Assembly: GCA_000708835.1 (NCBI GenBank)
Contig: DF236967.1
Span: forward strand, 335,015-399,014
Reading direction: 5' to 3'
Origin: Klebsormidium nitens
Lineage: Eukaryota; Streptophyta; Klebsormidiophyceae; Klebsormidiales; Klebsormidiaceae
Length of the DNA: 64,000 nucleotides
Positions 1-9,800 of the stretch are shown in pieces. Every line of letters starts with the position of its first letter. The stretch's first letter is position 1. Position numbers and translations under genes: made by a program. The notes beneath the pieces are model-generated. The model was not told where the DNA came from, ran no database searches, and saw only the letters and a list, made by a program, of their open reading frames with translations.

Positions 1-138
1 CGTTTCTCACCACAACCGAAAAAACAATTCTAGACCAACCCTCGTGACACCATCGACTCAAACGTCAGCCCACCTGATCTCTCACTACTAACAAATCCGG
101 TCAGTTCACAAGATCGCCCGTATGTACTCTTAACCCAC

Positions 139-3100
139 CTCAAACGTAGCAAGCGCCCCAACGTACTTCAGCGCCTCCTCGTATCGCCCCAGATCCTCCA
201 GCAGAATCTTGAGGTACCATTCGTGCTCCCCAGCTCGCTTGGCAACCCACAGCGCGTGCTCGTAGTAGCCTGCCGCGCGGCACACCCGCACGGCGGTTTC
301 GACGTCGAAACGGTGGTCGCCCTCCGCCTTAATGAACTCGTCCAGCTTCGCCACGTCCTGGGGGCGACCAAGTACGAAATTCAGCCGCGATTAAAATGAG
401 ATTAACAGAGGTTAAGAGGGGTTACCAGGAGCGCCAGTAAAAGAGCCACGCAACTCCCAGAGGTGGCGCCTGGGGGCGTTATGTATCAATTATGCGGGAC
501 TTCGTAAAAGCCGCAACGGACAAGCACTGAAAGAGATTTTGCGGAAGGGGGCGTCTGAAACGCAGGGCTGCCATCGGATGGAGCTTAAAGACCAGAGCAC
601 AAGTTTGTTTGTCCGCAAGCACAACTCGCATAAAAGTGCCATTATCCACAGCGGTTCGTTTCAACCGAACTCATGGCCCGGGTCAGCATCAATCGAGCCC
701 CGCTCTTTCGTAGCTAAACGCATCAGTCGTTCCGACGTGTCGAGGCGGGACAGTGATACCACCTACTTCCCCCGCACTTCTTTCGAACGTCCGAAACGAG
801 ATTAAAACCCAGAGCAACACCCGGACGTCCGGGCCGCACTCTTTTCGAACGTCCGAAACGAGATCAAAAACCAGAGCAACACCCGGACGTCCGGCCGTCC
901 GCACCTTGAGCTTGGTGTAGCAGTTGAGGAGCAGCGTGGTGTGGTCCGCGGTGGCCCGCCCCTGCTCGTGCAGCTTCTCCAAATAGTGCGTCAGGTTGTG
1001 GATGCGCTGCGCGTCCAGGAACTTTTGGATCACGTACGACGGCTCCAGCTGCCCGATCGTGCGGATGTACTGCGCCATCGCCTCGTCGTAGTCCTGCGGG
1101 AAAAGGAAGGGTTAGCGAGTGAGGGTTTGTTTTCTTCGCCTTATGTTTTCCCCCTCCAGGAGTATTGCGGCAGTAAGCGGCGGGAATGGCAGCGTTTCTG
1201 CGGGCTGTCAATCGACACGAAAGGGAGTCGAGGGAAGCCCACGTATGGGCTTCGACCGGTAAAATCGAGAAGATTCTTTCGTGATGACAAAAGACACGAC
1301 GAAGGAAACATTGAAACGGCGGTTCGACCTCGAGCTTTTGCCAAAGAAGGGCTCGACACGGCTTTCCGCTCAAAAGCGGGCAAGCTGTTTTGTCCTCATC
1401 CATCGGACAATTTCTCCAGATTTTGTCGCAACCAGGTGAGGAACTTTCGATGAACAAGGACCCACAACAACATTCGAGCAAGCTTTCTGACCTGCTTCCC
1501 GTACAGGTGGTCCCCGTACTTGCGCATGACGTCAGCGGTGCTGGCGGCGTCGGCCTGCTGGCCCTGGATGAGGTTGATGGCGATGGTGTACAAATTTTTG
1601 CGGAACAGCATCTCCAGCTTGCTGCCCATGTCCTTCTCCGCCAAACACAGCGCCTGCGCAGCCGGGGGGAAGGAATCAGCAGTAAAACATATCCCCGCCG
1701 GGTGTATCTCTGTTTTGGATAGTGTCTAGGAAAGAAACCTTTGCACGACAGAGAGGAAGAGAGTCCAACGGGTTATGCTTAACGGCTCGGATTGTGACAC
1801 GTTCTAGGAAACGAAAACCCCCCCGCGCGCGAAGTCGAAGGGAAAATACTTCTCCCTCCGAGGCTTATGAACAGCCTCGGAGTTTCTGTATCTACAAGAA
1901 AGCCGAGGCCTCCATGTTGGACCATTCGTGCCGAAAAGCTCACCTTGTGATCGTCTGTCAGGATCGTGATCATCCCCCCCCCCGACAGCACGTGCTGCAC
2001 CCCCCCCACTGTCGCATTGTACGCTATCAGCTTGTTTTTCAGATCATACACCGTGACCACATTTTTCAGGGGGTTGCGCGGCTCTGCCGTCACGCACAGC
2101 AGGTACCCCCTGAACCAGGACAGGAAGCGCTTCTCCCCCTCGAACGCCCAGCAGGGCCCCCGCCCGTCCGCCTCGTAAAAGTAGACGGCTTCCGGACGTC
2201 CGAGAACGGGCTCGTTGGCGTCGGACATGGTGAGGCAGTGGGGCTGGCAACCGTGGGCGTCTAGTTGGCGCCTGCAGGGAGACATGGAATGCATCAAATG
2301 AGAGCGGTTCAGAGGACTGGTCCCCTCTGGCGACGAGTTGCCCCAAACCACTCTCAAACAGTCGCCAAAATCCAACATGGGTTGGGAAACGCAGAGCTCC
2401 AGAGTAAATGTCTGTCGTATGTTTGTTGCTGCAAAGGCACGTGAGGTAGACGCCCTCCAAAAAAGAGGGCGTGGATTCTGAGGGCCTCCTCAATTGGGCG
2501 ACGGTCTTTGACCTGAAGAATTTAGAAAGGTGTGCGCGTCCTACCCGCGTTCCTGACAAGAGGGCAACACGTCGCGCCGAATGGCTCAGACTTCCTGACA
2601 ACATTTGCCCCTTTTTGATTTGCTATTAAGAAGGGAAACGCCCACAGTGTTACTGATGTTTATGAAGATTCCAACCTGCGGCCTCAGTCTACGCCTCATT
2701 TAATACGCTGGCTTGATCCCGATGGAGCACGGACTGTACATAGATATCCGCAGCTAAATCATATTGATCAAATGCTTTCTGAAAAGCGAACCACAGGATG
2801 CGCAAGCGTCACCCAAACTGGTAATACGAGATACACTTCATCAATGGTAGATCAGGTTCCCACCTCTGCGGCGCACTCTGCGCCAGGTTGAATGACACAA
2901 ACACGTCCAGGGTGGCCGCAAACAGGTACAACGTACCCCCCTGAGACGCGGCCGTAAGGCCGGTCACTCGAGAGGGGGGCCAGTCATCCTCCCCTGGGTC
3001 CACAACCAGGCGTGTCCGGACGATGCGGTCCCGTCCAAAGTCACCGTGAAGCAGGTACACCTGTCCGTTGTTCAGGCCAATGATGGCCCACAGGCTGGGG

Positions 3101-3815
3101 GGGGCTTCCTCCAGAACAAGGAAGGATGCGATCTGCAGGGGGAGTGCTTCGAATCTCATGGGTTGTCAACAACTGGCGGGCTGAAGTCTCTTCGGAAGCG
3201 CCTGATAAGCAGGTCATGAATCATTTTTAAAGCCTCTGGAGCCGTTGAATAGAGCAATTGCTCAGCACTGTTCCGGAGCCAACTGGTGGGTTCTTCACGA
3301 GCACCTGGATGCCACCACTCATCGCATCAAAAGGAGCCTATGGGATTCCAGATCCAAGAAAGCTTCAATTGATGGGCAGACTGGCTGGCCTGTAACAATT
3401 GTGTCCTCACCTCCGCCTCTGGAAACTTGGACGTAAACACTTTGATTGTCTTCAGACACGGCGGCCCCCCTCCTGCTCCCCCCCCCTCCCCCGCCAGCTT
3501 GTCCATGTCCCAAAGCTTCACGACACTGACCCCCACTTTTCCTGCGGGGGGGGGCTCGTCCTCCCCCACAGTCACCAGCATATTCCGCTGCTTCAGCTGT
3601 TGCATCTGTGAAACGGTGTGACCATGAGCAGGAAAATTAGCCACCACTTTCAGGGACCGGTCCGTCACGACCACCGTCCCATCGGCCCCCCCAAAGAAGA
3701 GGTAGCTCCGATCGCAGCTGCTGCAGCGGAGGGGCTTTTGCAGTTCGGCTGGGAGGTCGCCCTGAGGGGTGCCGTCGTTGAAGAACTGGAACTTGCGCCA
3801 TTGGTAGTGCGCCAT
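139..3815 (-). CDS. VPS11: VPS11, core subunit of HOPS/CORVET tethering complexes (5' part, cut by window edge)
   Basis: Vps11 is a scaffold of the class C Vps core that tethers membranes at late endosomes and the vacuole. Six coding exons were joined at GT-AG sites with consistent phase: 3411-3815, 2813-3132, 1944-2271, 1492-1653, 905-1093 and 139-357, giving about 541 residues. The start is the ATG at 3815, beginning MAHYQWRKFQFF, which matches the family N-terminus. The N-terminal beta-propeller carries QRNMLVTVGEDE, SFLVLEEAP, GRPEAVYFYEADGRGPCWAF and EGEKRFLSWFRGYLLCV. The solenoid follows with EKDMGSKLEMLFRKNLYT, KYGDHLYGKQ, EPSYVIQKFLDAQRI and HEWYLKILLEDLGRY. The last visible exon ends with a GTGGGT donor at 138. 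The rest of the solenoid and the expected C-terminal RING-H2 finger lie outside the window. A Gly-rich loop near residues 110-120 looks like a local insertion. Identity is very sure; exact splice sites are inferred. Confidence 0.95.
781..894. repeat. 62-bp tandem duplication in a VPS11 intron
   Basis: Two near-identical copies begin at 781 and 843. Each runs from TTTCGAACGTCCGAAACGAG to the palindrome CCGGACGTCCGG, with only a few substitutions. They lie inside the intron between the exons at 905-1093 and 139-357, about ten bases beyond the donor at 904. This is a recent local duplication with no coding effect. Confidence 0.85.
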
Positions 3816-4719
3816 CTGAGCTGGCACAGACTTTGTCAGTGCAAGCTTTGCTTTAAAATCTGGAATGCATTGCAGAAAGGCCGCTGGCGTGTAACCCACT
3901 CCTGCCTGAGGACGCACGCGCCTCCGCCTGTGACTACAGCCAATTTGTCAAGAAGCATGAATCGCTTGTTGACTAGGTATGTTCCTCCTCTTCTGGCTGC
4001 CAGTTCTTAGATGATCCAGCTAGTGCAGCAGCATCAGGGCGGCCAACGCTCTTTGTGGCTCTTTGTGCGAGCCCCATTGATTCAATGAACTGCAGGCTGC
4101 ATGAAGACGGCTAGACTTAGAAAATCCGAAAATGCAAGGGCCATCTGACTTCACCGGGCACTTTGTAACGGGAGGCGCGGGAAACGGGAGACAGAACCGT
4201 CGATACTTGCGCCGTCAAATGACACGAATCTCCCCCCTCAAGGTTCTTAAACCGGCACCCGTCGGTATACCTTCATCCTCCCGGTTGATGTACACTAGAA
4301 AGGTTTCTCACTGTAAAATCCGGGCCTGTCAACAGAGAGTACCTGGTCCTAACGAAGCTATGGACCACTGCAGCATGCATGCTGGCGCAAGCAAAGAAGA
4401 AGCGACCTTTCAAGAGATATTGAAGGACATTCCGAGCTGGCAGCTGCTCAAGCGTCAACATGAAACATGGCCCAAAAATCCTGAACTCCGCTCGCATCTT
4501 TGTTGGCGATCTGGAGTTATTCATGGTCAACAACTTGAGCGCGCTAGCTGTGTTTCGAAAGCTGTAGCAGGAGAGGCGAGAACTTTTCAAACCTAAAAGG
4601 GACACTGTATTTCACAAGATTGTGCATGGGCTTGAATGCAACAGGAGTGAAGCAGTGAAATCTCCCTTTTAGTACGCCTGGGCTGAAAAGCTGAGAAGGT
4701 TGGAGAAGGTTTTCAAGGT
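3816..4719. promoter_or_regulatory. Divergent intergenic region between VPS11 and the Josephin gene
   Basis: About 0.9 kb separates the VPS11 start codon (minus strand) from the Josephin start codon (plus strand). Promoters and 5' leaders of both genes must lie here. I see no convincing coding exon, RNA gene or clear TATA element; short ORFs in this stretch show no family resemblance. Confidence 0.5.
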
Positions 4720-5654
4720 ATGGAAGGAGTCAGTCAACCGATTCTGCATGAGAAGCAGAAGCTGCAGTTGTGCCTGAAGCACACACTGAACAACCTCTTG
4801 CAGGTAAGCTGTCTGAGCAGGTAGTCAACGCATCGCTGGCTTTGCTCCCCCCTAAAGAAGATGCTCTGTTATCAAAGGGTTAGACAAAGGTGATATGGGT
4901 GAATAGACGTAGCTGAGAGCCCTTCGACTTTTTGTACTCCAGCTCGTTTGGCCCTTTCACTGGCTGACTGTTATAGTCTCAAGCACTTCTGTTCGCCCAA
5001 CTAAAGTTGAGATGACCAGTCAGAAAGTATCCCCAGAATCAAAGTGCCGATTGGGGGCTCCTGCAAAGCTTGTAAACTTGAACCATGCTTAGCACTTGAA
5101 GCAAAAAGGCTGTATGGTTCCCGCAGGGGGAGCACACCTTCACGCAGCAGGAGCTTAACAATCTCGCGGACTCCTTGGATGATCCCCTCGCTAAGCAAAG
5201 CGGGCCAAAGGCATCAGCCTGGTGGCCCTTCCACGCACATCACAATTCATTCATGGGAAACTATGATGTCAACGTGCTTATGGCTGCTCTGGCAGCTGTA
5301 GGAAAGGAAGTGACTTGGCTAGACAAGCGGAAGGGTGTGGAAGGTTTCAATTTCGAGACGGGGGAGCTAGACAAACCTGCAGTCATAGAAGAGTCCGATA
5401 GTGGTAGGAAAGACCTTGTGGGGTTCATCTTGAATGTGAAAAGGAAGTGGGCGGGCCTGATACCCGGCAGACACTGGATTGCCCTGAGGAAGATTGAGGG
5501 CCGTTGGTACAACCTGGACAGTGATCTGAGAAGACCATCTGAAATTGATGGAGGAGAAGAAGGGCTGCGACTGTTCCTGCAGGAATGTTTGTCCAAACAA
5601 GGATCAGAACTGCTTATAGTGTCGGAAACAAGGCATGATGGAATTCGAAGTTAA
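4720..5654 (+). CDS. Josephin-domain cysteine deubiquitinase
   Basis: Josephin proteins are ataxin-3-type cysteine proteases that cleave ubiquitin. Two exons, 4720-4803 and 5127-5654, join in phase to give 203 residues. The first exon encodes the conserved helix LHEKQKLQLCLKHTLNNLLQ with the likely nucleophile Cys18. The second exon encodes GNYDVNVLMAAL, the general-base His144 in GRHWIALRK, and the third catalytic residue Asn157 in WYNLDSDL. All three active-site residues are present, so the enzyme is expected to be active. The protein is essentially a bare Josephin domain without ubiquitin-interacting motifs, like plant Josephin-like proteins and animal JOSD1/2 rather than ataxin-3. An acidic insertion at about residues 100-120 lies between two conserved blocks. 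The first exon is only 28 codons, but the donor GTAAGC and acceptor CCCGCAG are strong. Confidence 0.92.
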
Positions 5655-6837
5655 GTGTACGTTCTAAAATTAGCCTGTGATCTCGCCCGGCATGTACTTG
5701 CAGTGTGGTCAGCGTGGCGGGCTCGCGCACAGCTAACGAAGGCGAGTCACTGGGAGTAATGGTAGGATATACGACCATGTGGCATTTCATTAATTGTTGC
5801 GTTTGATAAGATCATTGTCTATGAAGGAGTACCGCATGCCCCTACTTCATATGCTTAAGCAGCTCGGGCCGACATGGAACATTCTGCAACTATAGCTTCT
5901 CATATATCCGACATAAAACGTTCGAAAATTCGTTCTTGCCTGGGCCCCCAGATCATTGAGTGATTAAGCATTGGCGATAGCATGCTGGCCCGGGCCGCCA
6001 ACAATGCAGAATGTCTGTTTAAGCGGCGGCATATGTAAGCGTGCTTGATGAGACTGCCTATCCAGAGCTCGTACATTGAAGATGTCAAAGCTACTCTAAC
6101 GTCATCAATCGCATCCATCAGAAACATATTTGAGACCGTCAATACCTGCTCAATACCGCGGTTTAGAGCGTGCTTTTGGAATCTCAGAGCAGTATGTTTA
6201 AAATTCTTTGCAGTAATCTTTCAGGGCCAGCTCGTCCTTACGGCACACTATTGGTTTCTGATAGTCTACAGATTGCCGACCTCCGAAAATACATACATGT
6301 CGGTCAATCTTGAACGCCATCCCGCGGTCTGCACGTGGAAAAGAAGCGTTGGTTATGACAATGGTCTGGCCAGTTGTCCTCCAGTAAGTCCCAGGAGGAT
6401 CGAGGATCCAACTCCCCTACTGTAAAGCGAAACGAGCTCGTGCTTCACCAAGACTGGAAGGAAAGGAAAGCAATGCAGGCTTTTGTCGTCGATTGGAGCG
6501 CACGTGATCCGGAGAACCATGACAAAAGGTTCCGACTGACGCTTGAACACAGGCTGGTAAAGTGCTTTTATGGCCGAACTTAGGCACGTAAATCCGGTAA
6601 GATTCAGAGTAGCCAATGGCATCAACGCTTCTTATCAGAGCTACCTTCAGGTACATCGGGGCACTAATCCGCACACTTCCGAACTACGAGACCAATGTCA
6701 TTTACCAAAGGAGGTCGAAGACGTCCTAGGTACACCGCACCGCGCCTTGTTTTCTTCTGATGAAACAAAGCGCCGCGAAATTACTGGGAAGAAAGACGGG
6801 GCCTTACAATGAATGGCAGCCCAGCTGGTTCTAATGG
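5655..6837. other. Convergent intergenic region, no gene seen
   Basis: This stretch lies between the stop codons of the Josephin gene (plus) and the zinc-module gene (minus) and must contain both 3' UTRs. Short ORFs occur on both strands, but none shows a recognisable motif or a phase-consistent exon chain. I see no RNA gene. Confidence 0.5.
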
Positions 6838-9800
6838 TCAGCCGCTGCCCCCCCTCCATTTCTCGCCCGCACCGAAGCCCCTCACAGCGTGCAGCATCAG
6901 CTTTTTCCCGGCAGAAGCTTTCTGCCAATCCGCCCTCCAGCTCGCCGGCCCGGGGGGGCGGCTCTCCGCTTTAGTGGGCCCCCCCTTTTCGGCGACGGAT
7001 CCCCCTACTGACGCACCTGCTGCCCCGACCCCCAGGTCGGACCCGCTGTGTAACGACCCCCCCTCTCCGGAAAAGGCCTCTCCTATCACTCGCCGTATTT
7101 CTTCCGGAGGCGGGCCGTGCAGAACGATTAGCCCCGGGGGGGCTACCCGACCAGATGTTTCGGCAGTCGCCCGGCCGTGGGGCTCCACGGAGCTGACACG
7201 TGGCATGGGGAGCGCGAGAACGGCCCACGTGTGCGCTTTGCCCTCGTGCCGCGGGCGCCGAGGACCTCCTAGAGATGGAGAGACAAGTTTTTGGCGACTG
7301 CCCACGTCAATACCTCCAGGATCTGCGTGCTGTCATCGCGGCATGTTTCAGGATTGGCAAAACGCTGGACAGCAGCCTTGCGGGAAGCCCATTGTAAAGC
7401 AAGAGTCCAGTGTGCTGGCAAGAGTGCGGGGAGTAAGAAGGGAACTGACACTTACAAAGCCTGTTCGTAGCGGCAAAAGGCCTGAGCCAATGCGTGTTGT
7501 TCGTCTGTTGGTTCCGAAAATTGTTCTCCTTGACAGTTGCAATCTGTCGAAAGCTGCCTGTCTTTACTTCAGAGGCAACTCGACAGGATGTTTGACAAAG
7601 GAATGCTGGGTATTGAAAAGTGGTCTGACGTTGGGTACGAGAACTTATATTTTTTCTCGTCCCCGTCCCTTTTCTGAAGGCATCTTCTAGTTTACAATCC
7701 ACCTCACCTTGCTTCAATTCCGGCAAGAGAGCCGCTCCGTTTCCCGTTTCCTCGATCCGCTGGTCCTCCCTACTTCCGTCGTCCGCTTCCTCCGATCCCT
7801 CCTTCGTTCGCCCCAGCCCCTTTTCGTTTCCGTCCTCCAGCGTTCCGTCGTTTGCTTCTTCCGCTCCCTGTTTCTTCCGCCCCAACCTACTGCCAAGTTT
7901 TTTCCCCAGCTTTCCGTCCCCTGCCTCTTCCGCTCCCTGTGCCGTTCGCCCCACCCCGTTTCCGCTTCCGTTCCCCAGCGTTCCGTCCTTCGCTTCTTCC
8001 GCTCCCTCTTTCTCCCGCCCCACCGCGGTTCCGCTTCCCTTTTCCGGCGATCCGACCACTTTTGCCCGTCTCTTGGCCAGCTGCTGCTGCATCCAATCCG
8101 AATGAAGCTCACACAACTCCTCCCCTTCTTCCGCTTCGTTCCCGCACGGCACAAGCTCACCCTTTACGATCCTTTCCCGTTGACAACGCCTAAACAACGC
8201 TGCCCCCTCCTTTGTTTCTCCAGCAGGGGGGTCCACAGGCTCGGCTGGCGTCCCCCCAACAGGGGGACTTGCGCTCGCACCCCCACCGGCCTTCCTACCG
8301 CCTGTCTCCGTAACACCGCTTTCGCTCACTTCCAAAATGTCCGATCTCATCCTTCCCTGCCGTTCAGCAGCGGTGACGCTATTCGCACCTTCCCTGCCCA
8401 AGACTTTCCTCTGGCCGGCTTTCCTTTTCAGCGGACCCTTTGCCGCCTGCCCCGCCGATTTCCTCGCCGCGTACCAGCGCTTCCAGTATAGCCTCTGTAT
8501 CTCGGCGTGCTTCGCGCATTTCGGCTTCCCCTCCAGGGCTGGTGATTTGCAGTTCGTGCACTTTCGCTCCCCGGTCACCAGCACCACTTTCCCTCGCTTC
8601 GGTGTCCCCGCGGCTTTCTTCCCAACACCCTTGCTTGCTGCCTTTTCCTGCGTCCCGCCCTGGCCCCCGTCTCTCGCCCCTCTCTGCCTAGCGCGCCACA
8701 ACGCGGATTGCCGGTTGTTCGCGTCATTACAATCTCTGCACCGCACCCTGCCTCTTAGAGCCGGCTTGCGACAATCAACGCACCCCCCTGCACCGCCACC
8801 GCTCGATCTGCCCCCCCGGGACACCCGAACGATCTCCCCCTTTTCTCTCTTGCGCCCCTTGCTGCCAGCCGCATTGGCGGATGACGTCACACCCCCGACC
8901 CGTTCCTCTCTGGCGAGCTGCGCCTTCGCTTGCCACCGCCGCTTGTACTCCTCGTACTGGTCGGCATGGTGGCGGCACCGCCTCTCGCCGGCAACTGCCG
9001 CCTCCCGACACTGCCAGGTCCGCTTTCCGTCCCTTACAACGCACCTTCTTTCCACGTCCGCACCGGCCACCCTTTTACCGCTGACGTCACCCCTTCCTGG
9101 CGGTGACGTCAGCAGCGGCGAACCCTTCCCGCCGGCCGCTCCTTTCCTCGCCCGCTTGGCCCTCTGCCCCGCGTACTTGGCCCGCACCGCGTCTGCCGCC
9201 TTCCGTTTCCCGCTCTCGAGCGCCACCGACATCCCGCCGAGCTTCTTTACTTCGCGCAACGTCTTCGCTGCCACCCGCTTCTCATCGTCGTTCACCTTTC
9301 TTCTCTTTTCCGACCGGTTTGGCTCCCCAGACGCTCGTCTCTTCACCCCCACCGTCGGCGCCGGTCTCGTCGGCTCTTCACCCATAGTCAGCCTCTTCGC
9401 GCCGGGGAGGCAGGCATAGTGTTCCCGACACAGCTTCGACCCCTCCAACCTGGGCCGAATGCACGTCCTCTTGCCATGCGCGTAATGCCTACACGTCGGC
9501 CTCTCCTCACCCCCTGTTTCCGCCCCTGCCGCTGCCCCCCCCTTTGCGGATTGCCGCCGTTCTTCACGATCCTCGTCTTGTTCCTCCATCTGCAGGCGCA
9601 TCCTCCTTTCCTTGTTCCTTTGGGTCCTCGTAACCCAGGCCTTATGGTACGCGCACAGAGCCGATCCGGGTGTAACGTCCCTCTCACATTTCTCGCATTT
9701 CCTCAATCGCTTGTCCCTTTCAGACCTCGTTACCCCGCCCTTATGCCACTTGCACAGAGTCGACCCGGGCCTAGCGTCCCTCTCACACTTTTCGCACTTC

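Noticed and set aside
6809-7690. 293-codon plus-strand ORF
   Set aside because: It overlaps exon 4 and the last intron of the zinc-module gene on the other strand. The minus-strand reading is supported by splice phase; this one has no supporting signal.
8337-9419. 360-codon plus-strand ORF
   Set aside because: It is antisense to the long zinc-module exon. Its Pro/Ser/Leu-rich composition is what the reverse complement of Arg/Gly/Glu codons gives, and it has no motif.
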